NCBI RefSeq assembly: GCF_001590785.1
Contig: NZ_LTAO01000012.1
Span: forward strand, 310,001-374,000
Length of the DNA stretch: 64,000 nt
DNA from: Alkalihalobacillus trypoxylicola
GTDB lineage: Bacteria > Bacillota > Bacilli > Bacillales > Bacillaceae_D
Direction: 5' to 3'
In this document: positions 10,329-18,962 of the stretch, in pieces
Layout of the letters: each line of letters begins with the position of its first letter
Numbering within the stretch: the first letter of the stretch is position 1
Translations under genes and position numbers: made by a program
The notes under the pieces: model-generated
Databases searched by the model: none
Seen by the model: the letters and a program-made list of their open reading frames with translations, nothing else
Told to the model about the DNA's origin: nothing

Positions 10329-10370
10329 GAGAGTGGTTATTTCTTAATAGAAGTAGCCACTTTCTTTTCT
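10329..10370 (+). terminator. Terminator after sigA
   Basis: GAGAGTGGTTA pairs with TAGCCACTTTC through G-U wobbles, followed by TTTTCT. It ends the yqxD-dnaG-sigA operon. Confidence 0.65.
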
Positions 10371-10395
10371 AAAATTTACTATTCTTTTCATTATT

Positions 10396-10623
10396 TTACT
10401 GATTTTCTAATTGAAATGCAAATTCCATCATAAATTTTTTTGCAGATTCGATGTCTCGATTTGATGAGTGATGATTAGCCATTTTGGAAAGGATAAGTAA
10501 TAAAGCTATACGATAGGTCAAATAAGTGACAAAATAAGCAAAACCATGAGATTCCCTTTTCAATAAAACGTTTTTCGAGTACAATAAGAGGGGTATTTCT
10601 TGGCAATCTACATATGATGTCAA
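10396..10623 (-). CDS. Small hydrophobic hypothetical protein (doubtful)
   Basis: A frame of up to 75 aa on the minus strand between sigA and cccA. The central part (YFVTYLTYRIALLLILSK) would form one membrane helix and the tail (DIESAKKFMMEFAFQLENQ) is amphipathic, which looks more protein-like than most shadow frames. However, the only early start is a TTG without a visible ribosome binding site, and the frame overlaps the likely cccA promoter region. I do not recognise a family. The true start, if the gene is real, may be at an internal TTG or ATG. Confidence 0.3.
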   Translation of the reverse strand: MTSYVDCQEIPLLLYSKNVLLKRESHGFAYFVTYLTYRIALLLILSKMANHHSSNRDIESAKKFMMEFAFQLENQ

Positions 10624-10660
10624 AATTTTTTATTATGTATTATTAAAAGGAGGGTTAGTA

Positions 10661-11038
10661 ATGAAGGGACAACCTCTCATTCCATTTGCAATTATTGCCA
10701 TTGTAGGCCTTCTTCTCATTACGATATTATCGTTTGTCGGGTTAAGTGAACGAGAAGCACGAGAAGCAGAAGAAAATGGAGAAGGAACAGAAGAAGAAGT
10801 AGTAGAAATTGATGACCCTATTACAGCAGGTGAAGAGCTTGCCCAGCAAAGCTGTATTACCTGTCATGGCGGAGATTTAACAGGAGGAATGGGACCAGAT
10901 ATTTCGAATTTAGAAGGTACTTATTCTGTTGAAGAAATTCAGGACATTATTTTAAATGGTTATGAAAGTATGCCAGCTATTCCTGTGAATGAAGTAGAAG
11001 CTGATGCAATAGCTCAATATCTATTATCCGATCAATAA
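10661..11038 (+). CDS. cccA: Membrane-anchored cytochrome c-550
   Basis: Small c-type cytochrome on the outer face of the membrane, carrying electrons to a terminal oxidase. The 125 aa sequence has one N-terminal membrane anchor (residues 7-27), an acidic linker rich in Glu (30-52), and a haem domain with CITCH at 65-69 and the likely axial Met104 in ESMPAIP. The acidic linker is longer than needed and is typical of alkaliphilic Bacillus surface proteins, though not proof of alkaliphily. AAAAGGAGGG lies 8 nt before the ATG. It is followed by a strong terminator. The position downstream of sigA matches B. subtilis. Confidence 0.95.
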   Translation: MKGQPLIPFAIIAIVGLLLITILSFVGLSEREAREAEENGEGTEEEVVEIDDPITAGEELAQQSCITCHGGDLTGGMGPDISNLEGTYSVEEIQDIILNGYESMPAIPVNEVEADAIAQYLLSDQ

Positions 11039-11045
11039 TAATCTG

Positions 11046-11073
11046 AAAGCGAGAGTATTTACTCTCGCTTTTG
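11046..11073 (+). terminator. Terminator after cccA
   Basis: AAAGCGAGAGT and ACTCTCGCTTT form a perfect stem with a short TTT loop, followed by TTTTGT. Confidence 0.9.
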
Positions 11074-11095
11074 TCATGTTAAAAAATGAAAAAAC

Positions 11096-11125
11096 TTGAT
11101 TCTAAAAATTAGAACTTGTTATGAT
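11096..11125 (+). promoter_or_regulatory. Promoter of trmK-yqfO
   Basis: TTGATT at 11096 and TATGAT at 11120 with an 18-bp spacer and an extended -10 (TGT before TATGAT), 38 bp ahead of the trmK start. Confidence 0.65.
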
Positions 11126-11162
11126 ATACATAATGTAAATGATAAAGGGGTATGTGAAGTAC

Positions 11163-11870
11163 ATGAATGACAAACAGCTTTCTGAAAGACTTTTAAAAGT
11201 GGCATATTACGTGCCAAAGGGTGCTAAATTGGCTGATATCGGATCAGACCATGCATATTTACCAACGTTTTTGGCACATCGTGACCCCACATTTTCTGCT
11301 ATTGCAGGAGAGGTCAATCAAGGACCATTTGACAGTGCTAAAGAGCAGGTAATGCATTCAAACCTTACGAAACAAATTGAAGTTAGAAAGGGTGACGGAT
11401 TACAGGTCATTGAAATAGAGGATCAAGTAACAGTCATTACAATCGCTGGAATGGGCGGTGCTCTTATTCAATCTATATTAGAAAACGGCAAAGAAAAATT
11501 GGAAACCGTAGAAACCCTTATATTACAGCCGAATATTGGTGCGGTATTTATTAGAAAATGGTTAAGTGCTAATGGGTGGAAACTCACTCACGAGTCTATA
11601 TTAGAAGAAGACGAGAAAATTTATGAAATACTAGTTGCTTCAAGAGGCGATGAGCATGGACTGTATGCTGAGGATGTCGAAAAGAAATGGATGTTAGGTC
11701 CTTATTTGATGAAAGAAAAATCGGCTGCTTTCCAAAAAAAATGGAAACAAGAATTGCAGCACTGGAAAAGCATTGTTCAATCCATTGAGAAGGCGGGTCA
11801 TGATTCGAAAAATAAAGAACGTATTCATGAGCTTAAAAATAAAATTACATTAGTTGAGGAGTGTTTGTAG
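11163..11870 (+). CDS. trmK: tRNA (adenine-22-N1)-methyltransferase TrmK
   Basis: SAM-dependent enzyme that methylates A22 of the tRNA D-loop. The 235 aa protein has the Rossmann motif LADIGSDHAYLP near residues 24-35, GDGLQVI, and TIAGMGGALI, all typical of YqfN/TrmK. The ATG at 11163 gives a start MNDKQLSERL aligned with B. subtilis TrmK; upstream in-frame ATG 11139 and GTG 11154 lie in or next to the AAAGGGG site and are less likely. The stop codon is 1 bp from the yqfO start, so the two are co-translated. Confidence 0.93.
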   Translation: MNDKQLSERLLKVAYYVPKGAKLADIGSDHAYLPTFLAHRDPTFSAIAGEVNQGPFDSAKEQVMHSNLTKQIEVRKGDGLQVIEIEDQVTVITIAGMGGALIQSILENGKEKLETVETLILQPNIGAVFIRKWLSANGWKLTHESILEEDEKIYEILVASRGDEHGLYAEDVEKKWMLGPYLMKEKSAAFQKKWKQELQHWKSIVQSIEKAGHDSKNKERIHELKNKITLVEECL

Positions 11871-11871
11871 T

Positions 11872-12993
11872 ATGAGTCAATATGTACATGCGCAGCAGCT
11901 AGTTCAACATTTTGAGGGCTGGGCACCGAAATCACTAGCGGTTGAAGGTGATAAAAATGGGTTAATGCTTGGAACTTTAAATAAAAGAATTAAAAAAATC
12001 ATGGTTACCTTGGATGTTTTAGAGGAAGTAATCGATGAAGCGATAGAAGAAAAAGTTGATTTTATTTTTGCTCATCATCCTCTATTGTTTCGTCCTGTTA
12101 AACAAATTAATCTTGAAAAAGCTCAAGGAAGAATTATAGCTAAGGCATTAAAGAATGATATAACGATATATGCTGCTCATACGAACCTTGATATTGCCAA
12201 TGGCGGTGTCAATGATATGATGGCTAAAGCTTTAGGGTTAAAGAACACTCAAATATTGGCACCTACTAGTACAGAAAAGCTAGTGAAAGTTGTTGTCTTT
12301 GTCCCAAAATCTCATCAGGTGGAGGTGAGAGAGGCATTATCGAAGGCTGGAGCTGGACATATTGGCGCTTATAGTCATTGTACATTCAATTCGGAAGGAA
12401 TAGGCACCTTCAAACCATTAGAAGGAACAAACCCTTATATTGGTGAAAAAAATGTTTTAGAAGAGGTAGAGGAAGTAAAAATTGAAACGATTATACCAGA
12501 AGCCAAGAAAAGTCGAGTTATTCGGGCAATAGTTGCTTCGCATCCATATGAAGAGCCGGCTTTTGATATTTATCCTCTTGAGAATGAAGGAAATACTTAT
12601 GGACTTGGTCGAATAGGGGAAATATCTCAGGAAATGTCTTTAAAGGATTTTGCTTATTTAGTTAAAGAAGCATTTCATGTAGATGGAGCAAGGGTCGTCG
12701 GCGACTTAAATAAAACGATAAAAAAAGTAGCAGTACTAGGTGGAGATGGCAATAAGTATTTAGCAACAGCACTACATAAGGGAGCAGATGTCATTGTGAC
12801 TGGTGATGTCTATTATCATATGGCTCATGATGTCATGATGGAAGGATTATCTATCATTGACCCAGGTCATCATGTAGAAAAAATTATGAAGGTGGGTATG
12901 AGTGACTTCTTTCAAAAAATGATTGCTGATCATCACTTCCAAACAGAGGTTATCATTTCCAAAGTGAATACAGACCCTTTTCAGTTTGTTTAA
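11872..12993 (+). CDS. yqfO: Nif3-like dinuclear metal centre protein YqfO
   Basis: Member of the Nif3/DUF34 family, with a di-metal site and a CutA1-like insertion; often annotated as GTP cyclohydrolase I type 2-like but the true activity is unsettled. The 373 aa protein shows FIFAHHPLLF and YAAHTNLDIANGGVND (metal-binding His and Asp) in the first half and GDVYYHMAHDV and IDPGHHVEK at the end. The central 130 residues form the inserted domain. TTGAGGAG precedes the ATG. It is the last gene of the trmK operon; copy A2 of the repeat family follows. Confidence 0.93.
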   Translation: MSQYVHAQQLVQHFEGWAPKSLAVEGDKNGLMLGTLNKRIKKIMVTLDVLEEVIDEAIEEKVDFIFAHHPLLFRPVKQINLEKAQGRIIAKALKNDITIYAAHTNLDIANGGVNDMMAKALGLKNTQILAPTSTEKLVKVVVFVPKSHQVEVREALSKAGAGHIGAYSHCTFNSEGIGTFKPLEGTNPYIGEKNVLEEVEEVKIETIIPEAKKSRVIRAIVASHPYEEPAFDIYPLENEGNTYGLGRIGEISQEMSLKDFAYLVKEAFHVDGARVVGDLNKTIKKVAVLGGDGNKYLATALHKGADVIVTGDVYYHMAHDVMMEGLSIIDPGHHVEKIMKVGMSDFFQKMIADHHFQTEVIISKVNTDPFQFV

Positions 12994-12999
12994 AAGCAA

Positions 13000-13293
13000 G
13001 GCTGATACACTACGCATGAATGAAGAACTCCACATATGTTATGTCACGGCTGTTCACTTCCCTAAGACACTTCGCGTCCGGTGTAGCGTCAACTAACTTT
13101 TAGTGGATTTCGGCATGGTCACTTCCTCCGACTGGGGTAACTTGTATCCGCTAGCCTACGATTTTTATAGGGAATCTACCCGTTTAAAAAACCCTCCTTT
13201 TTTCAAAAAAGGAGGGTTTTAACGTTAATTTAGTATTCATCCATTACAAATTTAGAAATAGGCTCTTCTTTAAAAGTAACTTTTGTTTCAGCC
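13000..13293 (-). repeat. Family A dispersed repeat, copy A2
   Basis: A 294-bp copy between the convergent yqfO and ispH genes. Its ends read inward as GGCTGATACACTAC and GGCTGAAACAAAAG. It holds a perfect two-way terminator hairpin near 13187-13220 (AACCCTCCTTTTTT and its complement) and the conserved core with GACACTTCGCGTCCGGTG. The central GCCGAA/TTCGGC stem of other copies is broken here (GCCGAA against TTGACG), so this copy is partly decayed. Confidence 0.8.
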
Positions 13294-13312
13294 TCTTCAC
13301 ATTTTTTTTCAA

Positions 13313-14260
13313 CTATTTCTTTTTAGCGCGAACCTTAGGTAAAATTCTTTCAAGCTTAATTTTATTTTGACGATCCCACGTTTCCTCATCAACTGGATTA
13401 AATTGTTCAATAAATGTTATCACTTCTTTTGTTAGAGGAGTAGGAGTAGAGGCACCAGAAGTAACACCTACTGTTTCAACACCTTCTAACCATTCTAGCT
13501 TTAGCTCAGAAACATCGCCTATACGAAAGGCTTTTGTCCCTGCTATTTCTTCGGAAACTTGTGCTAATCGATTTGAGTTATTGCTTTTAGGATCTCCTAC
13601 TACAATGACTAAATCACATTCTTTTGCTTGCTCAGCAACAGCTTCTTGTCGTACTTGAGTTGCCATACAAATTTCGTTATGAATTTGTGCGTGAGGAAAA
13701 CGTTTAATGGCACTATTCATAATCTCTGATACATCCCATTGACTCATCGTTGTCTGATTTGTAATGATAATCTTATCCGTATCTAGGTGTAATGAATGGA
13801 CATCGTCAACATTTTCGACTAAGTGTACTTTTGTTGGGGCGACCCCTATGGCACCCTCTGGCTCAGGATGTCCCTTTTTCCCAACATAAATAATATCATA
13901 GCCTTGATCCGTTTTTTCTTGAATTAAATTGTGCGTACGAGTCACATCTGGACAAGTAGCATCCACTACCGTTAATCCTTTATCACGAGCTAATTGACGA
14001 ACTTCAGGAGAAACTCCGTGAGCAGTAAAAATAACCGTTCCTTTTTCAACCTCTTTTAAGATTTCGAGGCGATTAGGGCCATCTAATGATTGAATTCCGT
14101 CTTCTTCAAAAGCATCCGTTACATGTTGATTATGAACAATCATGCCTAGAATATAAATAGGACGTGGTAGGTCTAAATTTTGTGCTGCTTGTCTAGCGAG
14201 CACCATAGCATCTACAACCCCGTAGCAGTAACCACGTGGTGAAATTTTAACAACTTTCAT
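13313..14260 (-). CDS. ispH: 4-hydroxy-3-methylbut-2-enyl diphosphate reductase
   Basis: Last enzyme of the MEP isoprenoid pathway; a 4Fe-4S protein that makes IPP and DMAPP. The 315 aa sequence has the three cluster cysteines C12 (GYCYGV), C103 (ATCPDV) and C198 (EICMAT), and VIFTAHGVS. The ATG at 14260 lies 10 nt after GGAGG; a longer in-frame start at 14302 would sit within a leader hairpin and was rejected. It has its own promoter and a stable 5' leader stem-loop. The other late MEP gene, ispG, lies at 24.1 kb. Confidence 0.96.
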   Translation of the reverse strand: MKVVKISPRGYCYGVVDAMVLARQAAQNLDLPRPIYILGMIVHNQHVTDAFEEDGIQSLDGPNRLEILKEVEKGTVIFTAHGVSPEVRQLARDKGLTVVDATCPDVTRTHNLIQEKTDQGYDIIYVGKKGHPEPEGAIGVAPTKVHLVENVDDVHSLHLDTDKIIITNQTTMSQWDVSEIMNSAIKRFPHAQIHNEICMATQVRQEAVAEQAKECDLVIVVGDPKSNNSNRLAQVSEEIAGTKAFRIGDVSELKLEWLEGVETVGVTSGASTPTPLTKEVITFIEQFNPVDEETWDRQNKIKLERILPKVRAKKK

Positions 14261-14287
14261 GACAGGCAGGCCTCCTAAATATGAGAG

Positions 14288-14317
14288 AACCTGTTCCTTC
14301 AAACAAAGGAACAGGTT
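14288..14317 (-). other. 12-bp stem-loop in the ispH leader
   Basis: AACCTGTTCCTT and AAGGAACAGGTT form a perfect 12-bp stem with a 6-nt loop. It lies between the predicted transcription start (about 14327) and the GGAGG of ispH, so it would sit at the very 5' end of the ispH mRNA. It could stabilise the message; without a T tract it is a poor terminator for the upstream gene. Confidence 0.6.
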
Positions 14318-14333
14318 TGTCTGTTACGCCTAT

Positions 14334-14362
14334 ATTATAATAGAGATTGTTCAATGTGACAA
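14334..14362 (-). promoter_or_regulatory. Sigma-A promoter of ispH
   Basis: On the minus strand, TTGTCA (14362-14357) and TATAAT (14339-14334) are separated by exactly 17 bp. Confidence 0.75.
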
Positions 14363-14365
14363 TAA

Positions 14366-14860
14366 TTATGCACTATGATCATCGATTAAAGATTGATCGA
14401 TAAATTCATATGCTTGTTCCTCAGTCATATCATTCATTAATATAAGTTCACTTGCAATCATTTGTTTTGCTTTTTGTAAGTGATTTCTATCTTGAATATG
14501 AAGACCATTCGAACGTTCCGTTTGTTTTTTGGATAAAGAGGAAATAAGGTGCGCAGCGTCGATAATACTGCCACTTTTCAGTAAGTTTTCCGTATCTCTA
14601 GAAAAATGACTGGTAGAAGGAGGTTGATCAGGTCCATTTTGTAGGGCTTGAACTAAATCTTCTAGTTCCTTTTGTGCAATGACTTTACGAAGTCCAGATT
14701 GATCAATACGACTTTCAGGCAACATTAGCTTAACATCAACAAGTGGGAAATGGAGAACATAGTAGGAAAGTGTTTCACCTAATACATCTTTTTCTTCAAT
14801 GTCCTCGATTGTTCCAGCACCATGGTAAGGATAAACAACATGATCACCAATTTTAAACAT
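14366..14860 (-). CDS. CarD/CdnL-type transcription regulator
   Basis: CarD-family protein with an N-terminal TRCF/RNA-polymerase-interacting domain (FKIGDHVVYPYHGAGTIEDIEE, then YYVLHFPLVDVKLMLPE) and a helical C-terminal half. Such proteins bind the RNA polymerase beta subunit and stabilise promoter open complexes. The ATG at 14860 lies 7 nt after GGAGG; a GTG at 14866 is only 1 nt from it. At 164 aa it has normal family length. CarD-like genes are also found in B. subtilis (ydeB) but not in this neighbourhood. The gene is apparently monocistronic. Confidence 0.85.
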   Translation of the reverse strand: MFKIGDHVVYPYHGAGTIEDIEEKDVLGETLSYYVLHFPLVDVKLMLPESRIDQSGLRKVIAQKELEDLVQALQNGPDQPPSTSHFSRDTENLLKSGSIIDAAHLISSLSKKQTERSNGLHIQDRNHLQKAKQMIASELILMNDMTEEQAYEFIDQSLIDDHSA

Positions 14861-14964
14861 GGGCACTCCTCCAATTCCTGTAATATTTCTAGTATATCAC
14901 AAAAAGATACAAATTAAAAATTTTACTATTTGAAGAGCTTTATGTCAACAAAAATATCCCGAAA

Positions 14965-15705
14965 TTAAATATATAATTTTGGAACAGGCATATTTGGCTC
15001 AATCGAATGACTGTATTTCGAATCAAAGGGCCTTTCGTTAGGAGAAACAGGAGCTTTTGATTGATTAACATCCTCTACAAAGCTAGCTTGATTCAGGGTA
15101 GTTTCTGAAAAGCTTTCTGCTTCGAAAGAATGGTTCTGAGTATGGTTTTGAGTATCATCGAACGATGCAGTCGAGTTTTCTGGATGAGAATCATGATTAT
15201 TTTCTACTGAGTCACCTTGAAAGGAAAAACTATCTAAATCAACCCCTTCAAAAGCCGTCGCTTCATCACTTGATCTCATCATTCTCCAGAGTGTCGGAAG
15301 ATTTCTTACAATTGGTCCATATTGCTTCACCATCGGTACTACCTGTTGGGTTAAACCAAGCACCCTCTGTGAATGATCTAATATAGTAGTAAGATTAAAC
15401 GAGCTCCCACCAGTCTTTCCTAAAGTGCTAGCTATATTTCCAGCTCCTGATAAGCCTCTACCTCCACCAAACAGTCTAGCTAATAATCCTCCTCCTCTTT
15501 GAGCTTGTGCTCCTGTGCGAGCAATAGAGCTTAAAGCTCCACCACCTCCCCAAGAACCTAAAGCTGGACCTCCTACTCCAGGCATACTAGGTGGAATTGA
15601 AAATCCAGCTCCTGGATACATGAATGGAGCTTGAGAGAAAGCATGCATTGGCAATGAAGATTGAATCGGAATAGAGGTTAGTGGTGGTCCAAAAAAACGA
15701 TTCAT
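14965..15705 (-). CDS. yqfQ: YqfQ/VrrA family protein
   Basis: Homologue of B. subtilis YqfQ and B. anthracis VrrA, a poorly characterised, low-complexity family sometimes linked to spores. The 246 aa sequence has a Gly/Pro-rich N-terminus (residues 1-85), a conserved middle with MVKQYGPIVRNLPTLWRMMRS near residue 130, and a Ser/Asn/Asp-rich tail. The ATG follows AGAGGTG. Synteny next to ispH and cshB supports the assignment. In B. anthracis vrrA carries a variable repeat; here the tail has only short DTQNHTQNH-type repeats. Confidence 0.8.
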   Translation of the reverse strand: MNRFFGPPLTSIPIQSSLPMHAFSQAPFMYPGAGFSIPPSMPGVGGPALGSWGGGGALSSIARTGAQAQRGGGLLARLFGGGRGLSGAGNIASTLGKTGGSSFNLTTILDHSQRVLGLTQQVVPMVKQYGPIVRNLPTLWRMMRSSDEATAFEGVDLDSFSFQGDSVENNHDSHPENSTASFDDTQNHTQNHSFEAESFSETTLNQASFVEDVNQSKAPVSPNERPFDSKYSHSIEPNMPVPKLYI

Positions 15706-15876
15706 AATTGTTCACCTCTTTTTATAACGACTACTAAGTCCTTATTACTATATATGTAATAACTTTGATATTGGTTTCTATTTCTCCTAAATATTTCAGA
15801 GAGGATTCGCTTTTTATATAAAAAGTGTGATAAAATGAACAATTGCATAGAGAAACGGTAGAAAGTAGGAAAATAA

Positions 15877-17235
15877 ATGAAACAAACACAATTTACACGC
15901 TTCGATTTGAAAACATATTTGATAGAAGCATTAAATTCACAAAATATTACAGCGCCAACAGAAATTCAAGAACGGTTAATTCCAGCGATAAAAAATGGAA
16001 TCGATGTGATAGGACAATCGCAAACAGGAACTGGTAAAACTTTAGCTTTTTTACTGCCGATTCTTACCAATCTAGACACAAGTAAATCAGAAGTACAAGC
16101 TATTATTACAGCGCCTACTCGAGAATTGGCTACTCAATTATTTGATGTTTTATCCTCTTTATTAGAGAACGATGAACAAGAGAATAAGGTCGTTGCTAAA
16201 CTATTAGTAGGAGGAACAGATAAGCAAAGAAACATAAGTCGATTGAAGCAGCAACCACACATTATTGTAGGAACACCTGGTAGAATTAATGATTTAATTA
16301 AGGAAAATGCTCTTCTAGCCTACACAGCAACCACCTTAGTAGTAGATGAAGCTGACCAGATGTTAGATATGGGATTTATTGAGGATGTAGATAAAATAGC
16401 GGCGAAAATGGCTGGTCAATTACAAATGCTCGTTTTTTCAGCGACCATTCCTGAAAAGTTAAAACCATTCTTAAATAAATATATGGACAACCCTCGTCAC
16501 GTTCATGTTGAGCCTAAGCATGTGACCGTAAAAAAAATAGACCATCGTCTTGTTTCATTAAGACATCGTGATAAGCTTCAATTTGTTGTTGAGCTTGCTC
16601 AATCCTTTAATCCTTATTTTGCGATTATTTTTACGAGTACAAAGGAAGAAGCAGAGTTAGTTACAGAGAAGTTATTAGAAGCTAAATTAAACGTCGGAAA
16701 ACTTCACGGTGGGTTACAGGCACGAGAAAGAAAACAGGTAATGAAGCAAGTTCATGATTTAAAGCTTCAATATTTAGTAGCGACTGATTTAGCTGCAAGA
16801 GGAATTGATATAAAGGGAATTACTCATATTATTAATTATTCACTTCCGAAGGACCTTGATTTTTATATTCATCGTGTCGGTCGAACAGCAAGGGCAGGAG
16901 CAGAGGGCATAGCTTACACGATTTACGAATTGAGTGACCAAAAAGCAATAGAAAAATTAATCAGTAAGGGAATTACTTTTACTTACCATGATTTTAAAAA
17001 AGGAGAATGGATTAAACTGGATAAGCCGCCATTAGGAACACCTGGAAAAAGAGTTGCTTCAAAAACAGCTGATAGTAAAAATCAGCAAAAAGAAGAACCG
17101 AAAGCGAAGCAAGGAAGTACCGGAAAAGCAAAAGCAAAGCCGAAAAAGGTCAAGCCAGCTTATAAAAAGAAAGCGCGCTTTAAACAACAAAAAGAAGATC
17201 AAAGACAGAGAAGAATAAAGAAAAAAGGAAAATAA
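15877..17235 (+). CDS. cshB: DEAD-box RNA helicase CshB
   Basis: ATP-dependent RNA helicase of the DEAD family, in Bacillus linked to cold-shock RNA remodelling. All core motifs are visible: Q-motif PTEIQERL, Walker A SQTGTGKT, PTRELA, TPGRI, DEAD (VVDEADQML), SAT, TSTKEE, ARGID and HRVGRTARAG. A Lys/Arg-rich tail occupies about the last 60 residues and probably binds RNA. Length (452 aa) and its place before nfo match B. subtilis yqfR. It has a weak GTAGGA ribosome binding site; nfo follows by 21 bp in the same transcript. Confidence 0.95.
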   Translation: MKQTQFTRFDLKTYLIEALNSQNITAPTEIQERLIPAIKNGIDVIGQSQTGTGKTLAFLLPILTNLDTSKSEVQAIITAPTRELATQLFDVLSSLLENDEQENKVVAKLLVGGTDKQRNISRLKQQPHIIVGTPGRINDLIKENALLAYTATTLVVDEADQMLDMGFIEDVDKIAAKMAGQLQMLVFSATIPEKLKPFLNKYMDNPRHVHVEPKHVTVKKIDHRLVSLRHRDKLQFVVELAQSFNPYFAIIFTSTKEEAELVTEKLLEAKLNVGKLHGGLQARERKQVMKQVHDLKLQYLVATDLAARGIDIKGITHIINYSLPKDLDFYIHRVGRTARAGAEGIAYTIYELSDQKAIEKLISKGITFTYHDFKKGEWIKLDKPPLGTPGKRVASKTADSKNQQKEEPKAKQGSTGKAKAKPKKVKPAYKKKARFKQQKEDQRQRRIKKKGK

Positions 17236-17256
17236 TCATAGAGGGAGAAATCAGAG

Positions 17257-18153
17257 ATGGACGTGAAATTAGGTTCTCATGTGTCAATGAGTGGGAAAAA
17301 AATGCTACTTGGAGCAAGTGAGGAAGCCTTATCATATGGTGGAAATACGTTTATGATTTATACAGGTGCACCTCAAAATACTAGAAGGAAGCCGATTGAA
17401 GAGTTAAATATCGAGGCAGGCTTAGCTCATATGAGTGAAAATAGCATGGCAGATATCGTTGTACATGCTCCGTATATTATTAATATTGGAAATAGCATTA
17501 AACCTGAAACATTTGAGCTAGGAGTTAATTTTCTTCGTTCTGAAATGGAAAGAACAGAAGCTTTAGGAGCAAAACAAATTGTTTTACACCCTGGTGCGCA
17601 TGTTAATGCCGGAGTAGATGAGGGCATTGCGAAAATTATTGAAGGTTTAAATGAAGTTTTAACGATTGACGGTTCAGTTCAGATAGCTCTCGAAACAATG
17701 GCAGGTAAAGGTTCTGAATGTGGAAGGAACTTTGAAGAACTCGCTAGAATTATCGACGGAGTTAAAGAGAATCATCGCTTATCAGTATGTTTTGATACAT
17801 GTCATACCCATGATGCTGGTTATAATGTAAAAGAGGATTTTGATGGAGTCCTAAATGAATTTGATAAAATAATAGGTGTAGACCGAATTAAGGTTCTTCA
17901 TATTAATGATAGTAAAAATGTTCAAGGTGCAGGTAAGGATAGGCATGAGAATATTGGATTTGGACATATCGGCTTTGATGCTTTACACTATGTTGTTCAT
18001 CATCCACAGCTATCAAGCATCCCAAAAATTTTAGAAACTCCATTTGTTGGTGAAGATAAGAAAAACAAAAAAGCACCCTATCAACACGAGATTGCGATGT
18101 TAAAAAAGGGGCAATTTGATTCACAGCTAAAAGAAAAAATTATTCAATCTTAA
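17257..18153 (+). CDS. nfo: Endonuclease IV
   Basis: Zinc-dependent apurinic/apyrimidinic endonuclease of base excision repair; in Bacillus it protects spore DNA during outgrowth. The 298 aa TIM-barrel protein carries the three-zinc ligand motifs: [41 protein letters not shown] and [10 protein letters not shown]. The ATG follows GAGGGAGA. It is co-transcribed with cshB and followed by repeat copy A3, whose hairpin probably ends the transcript. Confidence 0.96.
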   Translation: MDVKLGSHVSMSGKKMLLGASEEALSYGGNTFMIYTGAPQNTRRKPIEELNIEAGLAHMSENSMADIVVHAPYIINIGNSIKPETFELGVNFLRSEMERTEALGAKQIVLHPGAHVNAGVDEGIAKIIEGLNEVLTIDGSVQIALETMAGKGSECGRNFEELARIIDGVKENHRLSVCFDTCHTHDAGYNVKEDFDGVLNEFDKIIGVDRIKVLHINDSKNVQGAGKDRHENIGFGHIGFDALHYVVHHPQLSSIPKILETPFVGEDKKNKKAPYQHEIAMLKKGQFDSQLKEKIIQS

Positions 18154-18199
18154 AATAGTCTCTGTTTAGGCATTTGTGAAAAAAAGCTCAACTAGAAGT

Positions 18200-18518
18200 G
18201 GCTGGGACAAAATCTGATTTAAAACATCACTTTAGAGAAATTCGAAAAAATGTATAATGGATGCAAACATCAATAATGAACGATGAACCCTCCTTTTTTG
18301 GAAAAAGGAGGGTTTTTTGAAGGGATAGATTCCCTATGAAAGACGTAAGCTAGCGGACACAAGACACGGAGACTCCAGTGGGAAATAGTGGCCATGCCGA
18401 AATCCACTTTTTAATAAAAGTTAGTTCGGCGCCACACCACCGGACGCGAAGTGTGTTGGGGGAGCGAACAAGCGGGGACCTAGAATGATATAATCATTTA
18501 TTCGTGAGTGTTGTCCCT
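18200..18518 (+). repeat. Family A dispersed repeat, copy A3
   Basis: A 319-bp well-kept copy between the convergent nfo and yqfT genes. The left end is GGCTGGGACAAAAT; the right end read inward is ATAGGGACAACACTC. It contains the hairpin AACCCTCCTTTTTT/AAAAAAGGAGGGTT near 18286-18316 and a folded core (GCCGAA at 18394 pairing with TTCGGC at 18425, flanked by CACTTTT and AAAAGT). It aligns end to end with A1 inverted. Confidence 0.88.
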
Positions 18519-18522
18519 ATGC

Positions 18523-18786
18523 TTATAAGTATTTTGAAAATTGGCTCATTAACTGTTGCACCACACTAGCTACATGTGGATCGATTTCAACCTGCAAACG
18601 ATTCAAAATACGATGTAATTGTTCTGTATTCGATACATCAATTTTTTCGGAACGAAGAATTTGAACGACCTTAACAGCTTGTTGCTCATTTAAAGGAACT
18701 TGATATTGTTTAGATAGTGTTAGCAGTTCTCTCGGTGTAATTCCATTTACTTTGTTGTTTACCATTTGTTGGATAAAGGGATTCAT
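18523..18786 (-). CDS. yqfT: YqfT family protein (DUF2624)
   Basis: An 87 aa protein similar to B. subtilis YqfT (DUF2624), function unknown. The start MNPFIQQMVNNKVNGIT and the middle QQQAVKVVQILRSEKIDVSN-like pattern (EQQAVKVVQILRSEKIDVSN) are typical. The ATG at 18786 is 9 nt after GGAGG; an in-frame upstream start at 18819 lies ahead of that site and is not used. Mostly helical, no signal peptide. Its location downstream of nfo in opposite orientation fits the conserved neighbourhood. Confidence 0.8.
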   Translation of the reverse strand: MNPFIQQMVNNKVNGITPRELLTLSKQYQVPLNEQQAVKVVQILRSEKIDVSNTEQLHRILNRLQVEIDPHVASVVQQLMSQFSKYL

Positions 18787-18962
18787 AAAGAAAAACCTCC
18801 TATTAATCTTTGGGCGCACACAAGATGTTTTATTATATGTTGCAAAAAATAAAAATGTGAATAAAAAAAGGAAATCCTTCCTTTTATCTCGAATATTTCT
18901 TTAATGTATAAATTAAGGGATATTTACAAATTGATGAAATAGGAAAATGGGGTGACTACAAT

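Noticed and set aside
15790-15876. Promoter for cshB around TGTGATAAAAT
   Set aside because: A reasonable -10 but no -35 at correct spacing; left unannotated.
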